Origin: Nocardioides lijunqiniae
Lineage (GTDB): Bacteria > Actinomycetota > Actinomycetes > Propionibacteriales > Nocardioidaceae
Assembly (NCBI RefSeq): GCF_015024225.1
Contig: NZ_JACJGM010000001.1
Span: forward strand, 1 to 64,000
Reading direction: 5' to 3'
Length of the DNA stretch: 64,000 bases
Position numbers and translations under genes: made by a program. The notes below the pieces were generated by a model that worked only from the letters and a program-made list of their open reading frames with translations, did not search any database and was not told the DNA's origin. The first letter of the stretch is position 1; each line of letters starts with the position of its first letter. Shown here piece after piece: positions 57,362 through 64,000 of this stretch.

Positions 57362-57882
57362 GACGCGTCCTCCAGCGACCGCACGAGCGCCTCCATGGCG
57401 CCGGTGACGTCCCAGATCACCAGGTCCGCGACGGCTCCCGGTGCCTGCGGGCGCAGCGTGGTGCTGCCGTCACCGTGCTGCTCGACGGACCACAGCTCGT
57501 CGGCGGTGGCCAGCCAGCTGCGCACGACGACGCTGCCGAGGCGGTCGCCCTCCCCGACGACGGTGGCGATCACGACCGAGGCCTCGCAGGCCTCGACGAA
57601 GCCGGGACCCGGCTGGCGCGGCTCGGGAGCGGGCCGGCCCTGAGGCTCGTCCTGCAGGTGCCCGACGGGCGGCAGCAGGTCGCGGATGGTGGGCCAGAGA
57701 CGGTCGGTCGGGAACGTCGTGGACACCCCGTCCTCCACCGCCACCGACTGCGTGCCGGCCAGCTCGATGTCGACGCGGCGGGTGGTGTCGCCGTGGGTGA
57801 CGGCGACGCGCAGGGCGACGGTGGGTCGCCGCACGGGTGCCGCGACGAGGGGGCCGGGCTCGGGCGGCTGGGCGGACGTCAT
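57358..57882 (-). CDS. Protein of unknown function, first gene of WXG-lipase locus
   Basis: The 174-residue protein has a Pro-rich N-terminus, then strands (VALRVAVTHGDTTRRVDIEL), a Pro/Gln linker (about 78-92) and a C-terminal part FVEACEASVVIATVVGEGDR, VVVRSWLATADELWSVEQ ending in VTGAMEALVRSLEDAS. It might be related to secretion-associated EspG-like or YbjN-like proteins by general shape, but I cannot assign it. ATGA overlap with the lipase-fusion gene shows they are one operon. Confidence 0.65.
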   Translation of the reverse strand: MTSAQPPEPGPLVAAPVRRPTVALRVAVTHGDTTRRVDIELAGTQSVAVEDGVSTTFPTDRLWPTIRDLLPPVGHLQDEPQGRPAPEPRQPGPGFVEACEASVVIATVVGEGDRLGSVVVRSWLATADELWSVEQHGDGSTTLRPQAPGAVADLVIWDVTGAMEALVRSLEDAS

Positions 57883-57969
57883 GGGCCGACGCTAGGCGCG
57901 AGCGCGCGGGCGCGGCAGGTGGAACGTTCCGTCTTGTGAGGGTCGGGCGCGCCGCCGTGGCGGTGAGCG

Positions 57970-58764
57970 TCAGGCGTCGAGGCGGCGGCGGCGGGCGGTC
58001 GCCCACCACAGCCCGCCCGCGGTGACCGCGCCGCCCAGCGCGAGGACCGCCAGCGTGGGCTTCGCGGGCGGCAGCCGCAGCCGGCTGCGCAGGGTGACCG
58101 GCCGGGTGAAGACCAGGACCGGCCACTGGTTCGACTGCGCGATCCTGCGCAGCTCGCGGTCGGGGTTGACGGCGTAGGGATGCCCCACCGCCTCGAGCAT
58201 CGGGACGTCGGTCACCGAGTCGCTGTAGGCGTAGCTCTCCGACAGGTCGTAGCCGACCTCGTCGGCCAGCCGGCGCATCGCGACGGCCTTCTCGCCGGCG
58301 TAGGCGTAGTAGCTGATCTCGCCGCTGTAGCGGCCGTCGACGATCTCCAGCTGCGAGGCGACGACCCGGTCGGCGCCGAGCATCTCGCCGATCGGCTCCA
58401 CGAGCTCGCTGCCGGAGGCCGAGACGATGACGATGTCGCGGCCCGCCGCGCGGTGCTCCTCCATCAGCGACACGGCCTCGTCGTAGACCAGGGGGTCGAC
58501 GATGTGGTGCAGCGTCTCGGCGACGATCTCGCGCACCGTGGCGACGTCCCAGCCGGCGCACAGCTGCGACATGAACTGCCGCATCCGCTCCATCTGGTCG
58601 TGGTCGGCGCCCCCGACCATGTAGACGAACTGAGCGTACGTCGAGCGCAGCACGGCGCGTCGCGAGATCAGCCCCCCGGCCTGGAACGGCTTCGAGAAGG
58701 CGAACGTGCTCGACTTGGCGATGATCGTCTTGTCGAGGTCGAAGAAGGCCGCGGTCTGCGCCAT
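57970..58764 (-). CDS. HAD-IB family phosphatase, membrane-anchored at C-terminus (Rv3661-like)
   Basis: The 264-residue protein has HAD motif I FFDLDKTIIAKSST, motif II IVIVSASGSE, the conserved Lys in YAGEKAVAMRRLA, and motif III YSDSVTDVPMLEAVG. A C-terminal hydrophobic helix (LAVLALGGAVTAGGLWWA) with a basic tail anchors it. The subgroup resembles SerB/PhoP-type phosphatases; the M. tuberculosis orthologue Rv3661 lies beside the tad genes. The ATG at 58764 (MAQTAAFFDLDK) starts directly before motif I. It diverges from the ssd gene across 124 bases. Confidence 0.92.
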   Translation of the reverse strand: MAQTAAFFDLDKTIIAKSSTFAFSKPFQAGGLISRRAVLRSTYAQFVYMVGGADHDQMERMRQFMSQLCAGWDVATVREIVAETLHHIVDPLVYDEAVSLMEEHRAAGRDIVIVSASGSELVEPIGEMLGADRVVASQLEIVDGRYSGEISYYAYAGEKAVAMRRLADEVGYDLSESYAYSDSVTDVPMLEAVGHPYAVNPDRELRRIAQSNQWPVLVFTRPVTLRSRLRLPPAKPTLAVLALGGAVTAGGLWWATARRRRLDA

Positions 58765-58888
58765 GGGCTCATCGTAGGCGGCGGGCACAGGCCACGAGGG
58801 ATGCACAGGCGTGGGTCGCCGCCCGGTTCCTCCACAGGCGGCGCCTTGCGAAGGCGACGCCGTCGGTCGGCGCGGGGACGCTGGCGCC

Positions 58889-59935
58889 ATGACCTCACCG
58901 CTCTTCGTGACCCGAGACGAGACCCTCCTCGACGAGCTGCTGCGCCTCGCGGCGGCCGCGGGGATCACCCCCGAGGTGGCCAGCGACGCCGGCGCCGCCC
59001 TTCGCTCCTGGACCGCGGCGCCGCTGGTGCTGGTGGGGGCCGACGCGGCGGAGGAGACGTCGCTGCTCGGGCCGACCCGGCGCCCCGGGGTCCACGTCGT
59101 CAGCTGGGGGCAGGTGCCGCACGAGCTGTTCCGCACGGCGCTGGCGCTGGGCGCCGAGAGCGTCACCGAGCTGCCCCGCTCCGACACCTGGCTCACCGAG
59201 ACCCTGACCGACCTCGGGGACCAGGCGCCCGCGCGCAGCCTCGTGGTGGGGGTCGTCGGGGGCTCGGGGGGAGCCGGGGCGACCACGTTCGCCTGTGCGC
59301 TCGGCCAGGTCGCCGCCCACCGCGGCCACGCGGTGGTCATCGACTGCGACCCGCTCGGTCCGGGCGTCGACCGGGTGCTCGGGCTGGAGTCCCACGACGG
59401 CTTCCGGTGGGACGCGCTGTGCCAGACGACGGGCCGGCTGAGCGGCCGGGCGCTGCGCGAGGCGCTGCCCAAGCGCGGCTCGCTGGGAGTGCTGTCCTGG
59501 TACGCCGGCACGGCCGGGTCGCTGCAGGCCTTCGCCGTGCGCGAGGCGCTGTCCGCCGCGCGGCGCGGCCACGACGTGGTGGTGGTCGACCTGCCGCGCG
59601 CGGCGCCGCCCGTGCTCGAGGAGGTCGTGGCCCGCTGCGACCTGGTCCTGCTGGTGGTGCAGCCCACCGTCGCCGGCGTCGCCTCCGCGGCCCGGCTCGC
59701 GACGCAGCTCGGCCGCGGCCCGCAGCTGCGGCTGGTGGTGCGCGGCCACGGGCTCGCTCCCCGCGACGTCGCCAAGGCGACCGGGGTGCCGGTGCTGGCC
59801 GAGATGTCCGACCAGCGCGGGCTCGCCGAGGCGATCGACCTCGGGCTGGGCCCGGTGCGCTCACGACGCGGGCAGCTCGGGCGGGCGGCGGCCGGCGTGC
59901 TCGACCGGGTCGCGGTGATGGGCCGCGCGGCATGA
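58889..59935 (+). CDS. ssd: Septum site-determining / CpaE-like ATPase (Ssd, Rv3660c-like)
   Basis: The 348-residue protein has an N-terminal receiver-like domain (about 1-110) and a MinD/CpaE-type ATPase domain: VVGVVGGSGGAGATTFACAL (deviant Walker A lacking the usual Lys pair), VVIDCDPLGPGVDRVLG, and VVVVDLPRAAPP as Walker B. CpaE/TadZ positions the pilus machinery; in mycobacteria Ssd affects septum formation. The ATG at 58889 is preferred to an upstream codon. It overlaps the cpaF-type gene by four bases. Confidence 0.88.
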   Translation: MTSPLFVTRDETLLDELLRLAAAAGITPEVASDAGAALRSWTAAPLVLVGADAAEETSLLGPTRRPGVHVVSWGQVPHELFRTALALGAESVTELPRSDTWLTETLTDLGDQAPARSLVVGVVGGSGGAGATTFACALGQVAAHRGHAVVIDCDPLGPGVDRVLGLESHDGFRWDALCQTTGRLSGRALREALPKRGSLGVLSWYAGTAGSLQAFAVREALSAARRGHDVVVVDLPRAAPPVLEEVVARCDLVLLVVQPTVAGVASAARLATQLGRGPQLRLVVRGHGLAPRDVAKATGVPVLAEMSDQRGLAEAIDLGLGPVRSRRGQLGRAAAGVLDRVAVMGRAA

Positions 59936-61092
59936 GCGCCGACCCCGTCGCCGTCGGCCTGGTGCGCGACCGACTCGCCCGCGACCCCGGCGACCTCACG
60001 CCGCACCGGGTGGCCGAGGCGCTGCGCACGGCGGGGCGGCCCGTCGGCGACGCCACGGTCCTGGAGGTCTACGAGACGCTGCGTCGCGACGTGGTCGGGG
60101 CGGGGCCGCTCGAGCCCCTGCTGCGGCTGCCGGACGTCACCGACGTGCTCGTCAACGGGGCGGGCCCGGTCTACCTCGACCGCGGCCGGGGCCTCGAGGA
60201 GACCGACGTACGCCTGGCCGACGAGGACGCCGTACGCCGGCTGGCGCAACGGCTCGCCGGCGCGGGCGGTCGCCGCCTCGACGACGCGGCGCCGTTCGTC
60301 GACCTGCGCCTGGCCGACGGGACCCGCTTCCACGCGGTGCTCTCGCCCCTCGCGCGACCCGGCACCCTGATCTCCCTGCGCGTGCCGCGACGGCGGGGCT
60401 TCACGCTGGCCGAGCTGCTCGCGGCCGGCTTCCTCAACGAGCGGTCCGAGGCGCTGGTGCGGGCGGTCGTGGAGTCGCGGCTGGCCTTCCTGGTCAGCGG
60501 CGGCACCGGGACGGGCAAGACCACGCTGCTGGCCGCCCTGCTCGCGGCGGTGGCGCCCCAGGAGCGGCTGGTGGTGGTCGAGGACTCCTCCGAGCTGCGG
60601 CCCGAGCACCCCCACGTGGTCGGGCTCGAGGCGCGGCCCGCCAACGTCGAGGGGTCGGGGCGGGTCGACGTCCGCACGCTGGTGCGGCAGGCGCTGCGCA
60701 TGCGACCGGACCGCCTCGTGGTGGGAGAGGTGCGTGGCGCGGAGGTCGTCGACCTGCTCGCCGCCCTCAACACCGGCCACGAGGGCGGCTGCGGCACCCT
60801 GCACGCCAACTCCGCGGCCGACGTGCCGGCCCGCGTGGAGGCGCTCGCGCTGGCGGCCGGGCTCGGCCGGGCGGCCACCCACAGCCAGCTGGCGTCGGCC
60901 GTCGACGTCGTGCTCCACCTGGCGCGGGGTCGTGACGGGGCGCGGCGCCTGGCCGAGGTGGCGGTGCCGCTCCGCGGCGCCGACGGGCTGGTGACGATGG
61001 AGACCGCCGTCGCCGTCGATGCGACCGGCTCCGCGCGGGCCGGGCCGGCGTGGGAGCGGCTGGCCGAGGTGCTCGTGGCCCGTGCCGCATGA
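59932..61092 (+). CDS. tadA: TadA/CpaF family secretion ATPase
   Basis: The 386-residue ATPase powers tad pilus assembly. It has the N-terminal domain (VTDVLVNGAGPVYLDRGRG), Walker A GGTGTGKTTLLAALLA, Asp box VVVEDSSELRP, Walker B region MRPDRLVVGEVRGAE and His box NTGHEGGCGTLHAN. The length and start match actinobacterial TadA (Rv3659c). It is coupled to its neighbours by ATGA overlaps on both sides. Confidence 0.94.
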   Translation: MSADPVAVGLVRDRLARDPGDLTPHRVAEALRTAGRPVGDATVLEVYETLRRDVVGAGPLEPLLRLPDVTDVLVNGAGPVYLDRGRGLEETDVRLADEDAVRRLAQRLAGAGGRRLDDAAPFVDLRLADGTRFHAVLSPLARPGTLISLRVPRRRGFTLAELLAAGFLNERSEALVRAVVESRLAFLVSGGTGTGKTTLLAALLAAVAPQERLVVVEDSSELRPEHPHVVGLEARPANVEGSGRVDVRTLVRQALRMRPDRLVVGEVRGAEVVDLLAALNTGHEGGCGTLHANSAADVPARVEALALAAGLGRAATHSQLASAVDVVLHLARGRDGARRLAEVAVPLRGADGLVTMETAVAVDATGSARAGPAWERLAEVLVARAA

Positions 61093-61883
61093 CCGAGCCC
61101 GCCGCCTGGGTCGCCGTCGTCGCGGCGGTCCTGGCGGTGCTGCTCGTGCTGCCGTCCGGGAGCGCTCGTCCGGCGGAGGGGTCAGGTGGGGAGCCGCGGG
61201 GGCGGCCGCCTCGGTGGTGGTCGGTGGGTGGAGTCGTCGCCGCGGCGGTCGCGGTGCTGCCGCCGTCGGCGCTGGTGCTGGTCGGGCTCGCCGTCGCCGT
61301 GGGAGTCGCCGCCACCGTGCTGCTCCGCGCCCGCCGGCGCCGGATGCTGGCGCGGGCCACGTCGCGCCGGGTGCTGGAGCTCTGCGAGCACCTCTCCTCC
61401 GACCTCGGCGCCGGACAGCCGCCGGGCGCGGTGCTGGTGCGGGCGGCGGAGGAGTGGCCGGTGGTGGCACCCGTGGCCGAGGCGCACCGGATCGGCTCCG
61501 ACGTCCCCGGGGCCTGGCGCGAGCTCGCGCGCCTCCCCGGAGCCGACGACCTGCGCCTGGTCGCCGCGGCGTGGCAGCTGACCCACCGCACCGGCGCCGG
61601 GCTGGCCGACGCCGTCGACCGGGTGGCACGCGGGCTGCGTGCGGCCCAGGCCACCCGTCGCACCGTCGACGGCGAGCTGGCCTCGGCCCGCGCCACGGCG
61701 CGCCTCGTCGCCGCGTTGCCGCTGGTCGCCCTGGCCATGGGGTCGGGCGCGGGCGGTGACCCGTGGGGTTTCCTCCTGGGGCACCCCCTGGGCCTCGCGT
61801 GCCTCGCCGCCGGCCTGGCGCTGGGCTTCGCCGGGCTCTGGTGGATCGAGGCGATCGCGCGCGACGTGGAGCGCAGCGCATGA
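61089..61883 (+). CDS. tadB: TadB-like type II secretion F-domain membrane protein
   Basis: The 264-residue protein has three or four hydrophobic helices (N-terminal 5-22, 45-85, and C-terminal pairs from about 205) and the T2SSF core RRVLELCEHLSSDLGAGQPP with AAWQLTHRTGAGLADAVDRV. It forms the membrane platform of the pilus machine together with TadC. Start and stop overlap the neighbouring genes by four bases. Confidence 0.88.
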   Translation: MTEPAAWVAVVAAVLAVLLVLPSGSARPAEGSGGEPRGRPPRWWSVGGVVAAAVAVLPPSALVLVGLAVAVGVAATVLLRARRRRMLARATSRRVLELCEHLSSDLGAGQPPGAVLVRAAEEWPVVAPVAEAHRIGSDVPGAWRELARLPGADDLRLVAAAWQLTHRTGAGLADAVDRVARGLRAAQATRRTVDGELASARATARLVAALPLVALAMGSGAGGDPWGFLLGHPLGLACLAAGLALGFAGLWWIEAIARDVERSA

Positions 61884-62593
61884 GCTGGGTCGCGGCCGTG
61901 GCCGCCGCCCTGGCGGTCGCGCTGCTGCTCCCACCCCGGCGTCGCCTTCCGGCGCCCGCGGGCGACGGCGTCCCCGAGCCGGTGCAGGAGGACGTGTCGC
62001 GCCGCTGGCGCCCCGTCCTGGTGATGCTCGCCGGCGCCGGGGTCGCGCTGTTCGTCGGCGGGAGCGCCGGCGCTGTCGTCGGTCCGGTCGCGGCGGTGGT
62101 GGCCTGGGTGGTGCTCGGGCGCAGCGAGCCGAGCGTCGTACGCCGACGTCGCGAGCGCATCGCGCGCGAGCTGCCGCACGTGGTCACACTGCTCGCGGCG
62201 GCCCTGCGCGCGGGCGCCACGTCCGTGGAGGCCACGCGCCTGGTCTGCCGGGCGCTGCCCGGCCCCGCCACGGAGCGGCTGCTGCGGGCCGTCGCCCACC
62301 TCGACCTCGGCGCCGACCCGTCCGCGGTGTGGGCCGAGGTCGCCCGCCAGCCCGGCCTGGCGCCGCTCGGGCGCGTCCTGGCCCGCTCCCACGACACCGG
62401 TGCCTCGGTCGTCGTCGCCGTCGAGCGGCTCTCCGACGAGCTGGCGACCGAGATGCGCGGGGCCGTCGAGGACCGCGCCCGGGCCGTCGGGGTCAAGGCC
62501 GCCCTGCCGCTGGGGCTCTGCCTGCTGCCGGCGTTCCTGCTGATCGGGATCGTGCCGCTGGTGGCCGGTCTGCTGGGGGAGGTCACGCGATGA
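61880..62593 (+). CDS. tadC: TadC-like type II secretion F-domain membrane protein
   Basis: The 237-residue platform protein has helices near residues 3-18, 45-78 and 205-232 and the T2SSF core RRRERIARELPHVVTLLAAA, LRAGATSVEATRLV, ARSHDTGASVVVAVERLSDE. It partners TadB. The 144 bases after it hold no gene besides the leader of the pilin gene, with two CACAGG boxes. Confidence 0.88.
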   Translation: MSWVAAVAAALAVALLLPPRRRLPAPAGDGVPEPVQEDVSRRWRPVLVMLAGAGVALFVGGSAGAVVGPVAAVVAWVVLGRSEPSVVRRRRERIARELPHVVTLLAAALRAGATSVEATRLVCRALPGPATERLLRAVAHLDLGADPSAVWAEVARQPGLAPLGRVLARSHDTGASVVVAVERLSDELATEMRGAVEDRARAVGVKAALPLGLCLLPAFLLIGIVPLVAGLLGEVTR

Positions 62594-62737
62594 GCGACCA
62601 CCCTCCGTCCACAGGGGCCCTCCCGCGCAGGCGCCGTGCACAGGAACCGGGCCGAGCGGGCCACGCTGTCGGCCGGGTCGCCGAGGCTCCTGCTCAGACG
62701 GCCGTACCCCGCGGCCACCCACCCGAGGAGCGAGCAC

Positions 62738-62926
62738 ATGACACAGCGCAGCACCGGCCGCCGCACGACCGGCGAGCAGGGCATCACCACGGCGGAGTAC
62801 GCCGTCGGCACGGCCGCGGGAGCCGGTCTCGCCGGCCTGCTCTACAAGCTGCTGACCGGCGGCTTCGGCGACCGGCTCCTGAAGACGCTCTTCGACCACG
62901 TCCTGGGCCTCCTGGGCATCGGATGA
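62738..62926 (+). CDS. Flp-type pilin-like protein (DUF4244)
   Basis: The ATG at 62738 with GAGGAG seven bases before it gives a 62-residue protein. A basic leader (TQRSTGRRTTGEQG) is followed by the class-III pilin motif: cleavage after Gly, then ITTAEY with Glu at +5 and Tyr at +6. A hydrophobic helix (AVGTAAGAGLAGLLYKLL) follows. This is the expected pilin subunit of the tad pilus. No prepilin peptidase gene lies in the window. Its stop overlaps the TadE start. Confidence 0.88.
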   Translation: MTQRSTGRRTTGEQGITTAEYAVGTAAGAGLAGLLYKLLTGGFGDRLLKTLFDHVLGLLGIG

Positions 62927-63285
62927 GGTGTCGCGGCCAGCGCGGGGCCGTCACGGCCGAGCTCGCACTGGGCCTGCCCCTGCTGGTCGCGGTGACGATC
63001 GGCCTGGTGTGGCTGCTCGCCGTCGGGGCGGCGCAGGTGCGCGTCGTGGACGCCGCCCGCGAGACGGCGCGCGCCGCGGCCCGGGGTGACACCGACGCCG
63101 AGGCGGTCGCGGCGGGTGAGCGCGTGGCCGCCGCGGGCAGTCGGGTCTCGGTGCGCCGTCACGACGGTCGGGTCGTCGCCGTGGCCTCGGGACGGGTCCA
63201 GGGTCCGGGGGGCCTCTTCGGCTTCCTGCCGGGCGTCGAGGTGCGCGCCGAGGCGGTCGCCCTCGACGAGGAGGTCGCGCCGTGA
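62923..63285 (+). CDS. tadE: TadE family minor pilin
   Basis: The 120-residue protein has the TadE pattern: a short leader MRCRGQRGAVTAELALGLPL (cleavage after RG, Glu at +5), one long N-terminal helix (to about residue 35), then DAARETARAAARGDT and a beta-rich part ending FLPGVEVRAEAVALDE. It overlaps the genes on both sides by four bases. Confidence 0.88.
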   Translation: MRCRGQRGAVTAELALGLPLLVAVTIGLVWLLAVGAAQVRVVDAARETARAAARGDTDAEAVAAGERVAAAGSRVSVRRHDGRVVAVASGRVQGPGGLFGFLPGVEVRAEAVALDEEVAP

Positions 63286-63704
63286 CCGGGTGGTGGCGGG
63301 TCCAGGTCGCGCGGGGCGCGCGACGCGGTGAGGGAGGCGCCGCCACCCTGTTCGCGGTGTCGTGCCTCGCGGTGCTGCTGATGCTGGGCGCGGCGCTCGG
63401 CGTCGTCGCCGCCGTGGTGGTCGCCCACCGCCAGGCCCAGGCCGCGGCCGACCTGTCGGCGCTGGCCGGGGCGGAGGTGCTCGGTCGCGGCCGCGACCCG
63501 TGCGCCGCCGCGGCGCAGGTCGCGGCGGCCAACGGCGCCCGCCTCGCGGCATGCACGGTCACCGGCCGCGACGTGCTCGTGGAGGTGGTCGTCGCCGGAC
63601 CTCACTGGCTGGGCCAGCAGGCCGATCCGTCCGCGCGTGCCCGCGCCGGACCGACCCCGACGATGCGGGTCGGCGCCGCGCCGGCTCCGGTCCCCTGGAG
63701 GTGA
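63282..63704 (+). CDS. Rv3654c family TadE-like protein
   Basis: The GTG at 63282 begins a 140-residue protein with the segment GEGGAATLFAVSCLAVLLML (pilin-like leader and helix), HRQAQAAADLSALAGAEVLGRG and two Cys (CAAAAQVAAANGARLAACTV) likely to form a disulfide. It is the last gene of the tad operon as in M. tuberculosis. It probably forms a minor pseudopilin. Confidence 0.87.
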   Translation: MTGWWRVQVARGARRGEGGAATLFAVSCLAVLLMLGAALGVVAAVVVAHRQAQAAADLSALAGAEVLGRGRDPCAAAAQVAAANGARLAACTVTGRDVLVEVVVAGPHWLGQQADPSARARAGPTPTMRVGAAPAPVPWR

Positions 63705-63707
63705 CGC

Positions 63708-64000
63708 CTAGTCGCGGCCGCCGGTGCTGTCGCCGGCGGCGGCGAGGGCACGGCGGAGCCACTCGTCCAGCAGGGCGCGCTCGGCGTCGGAGAGCCCCGG
63801 CAGCTCGGGAGCCAGCGCCGCCAGCGTGACGACCGCGGTCGTGATCCGGTCGTCCCCCGACGTCACTGGCTCCGCCGCGAGGATGCGTCCGGCCACGGCG
63901 TCGAAGAGGTCGTCGACCAGGCCGAGGTCCCGCTGCGCGGCCGGCTTCTCGAGCAGCGCCAGCACGGTCCCGGTGCCGGCGGCGTGGATCATGTCGAGCG
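63708..64000 (-). CDS. TetR-type transcriptional regulator, C-terminal part (5' end outside window)
   Basis: The frame is open to the window edge. The visible 97 residues (IHAAGTGTVLALLEKPAAQR, then LVDDLFDAVAGRILAA and LSDAERALLDEWLRRALAA) look like the helical C-terminal ligand domain of a TetR family repressor. The helix-turn-helix is outside the window, so the call is not secure. The stop is four bases from the end of the convergent pilus operon. Confidence 0.5.
   Translation of the reverse strand, partial: LDMIHAAGTGTVLALLEKPAAQRDLGLVDDLFDAVAGRILAAEPVTSGDDRITTAVVTLAALAPELPGLSDAERALLDEWLRRALAAAGDSTGGRD

Noticed and set aside
57970..62811. A 1613-codon open frame on the minus strand
   Set aside because: Only the last 264 codons (from 58764) are a real gene, the HAD-IB phosphatase. 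The rest is antisense to the tad operon and consists of low-complexity Ser/Arg/Pro sequence.

Overview
The window is about 64 kb of high-GC DNA (roughly 70-75% by eye) from an actinobacterial chromosome. GTG starts are common, and genes often overlap by 1-4 bases as ATGA or GTGA. WhiB, a Rv3654c-type TadE-like gene, MarP and paired ArsA-type ATPases all point to Actinomycetota. Gene content and codon use fit a Nocardioides-like member of the Propionibacteriales; that placement is inference, because there is no 16S gene here.

The backbone follows the M. tuberculosis Rv3654c-Rv3721c neighbourhood closely. In order it holds: dnaX end, ybaB/ebfC, recR, a DUF5063 gene, aspartokinase, asd (0-5.7 kb); tRNA-Pro, a metallophosphoesterase, a YqeY protein, a PASTA penicillin-binding protein, whiB4/wblA and two ArsA-like ATPases (5.8-12.5 kb); DUF4177, RidA, NUDIX and MBL genes (25-27.3 kb); crp, nth, a thioredoxin-like lipoprotein, a CoA-type NUDIX hydrolase, marP, a holin-like protein, nhaA and acs (29.5-37.4 kb); and at the right end a HAD-IB phosphatase followed by a tad-type pilus locus (58-63.7 kb).

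Accessory blocks interrupt this backbone. At 12.5-24.9 kb there are an IclR regulator with a 3-oxoacid CoA-transferase pair, an Nramp-related transporter, a VOC protein, an SGNH hydrolase, a NarL-type two-component system with a MacB/FtsX-like ABC exporter, and secreted or membrane proteins of unknown function. At 27.4-29.3 kb a SigE-family sigma factor carries an apparent one-base frameshift that fuses it to its downstream membrane partner. At 37.6-39.5 kb is an acetate symporter pair (DUF485 + ActP). At 39.8-49.8 kb is a complete nitrate/nitrite assimilation cluster: narK, nitrate reductase, an NAD(P)/FAD partner, nirB, nirD, a HemD-like regulator of NnaR type and a CbiX-like chelatase. At 49.9-53.7 kb a second SSS symporter with a small membrane partner sits under a LytTR two-component system. 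At 54.5-57.9 kb are a degenerate Fic-like protein and a three-gene locus built around a WXG-like/lipase fusion.

The least expected feature is a set of long palindromic elements in at least four sequence families. Two families occur twice in the window. One element lies in frame inside the coding sequence of the nitrate-assimilation flavoprotein, and another appears to have been invaded by long poly-C tracts. Other points of note are the internal start of the aspartokinase beta subunit, the sigma-factor frameshift, the pseudo-Fic protein, the WXG-lipase locus, and a low-GC island at 55.4-55.6 kb with a small Cys-rich reading frame.
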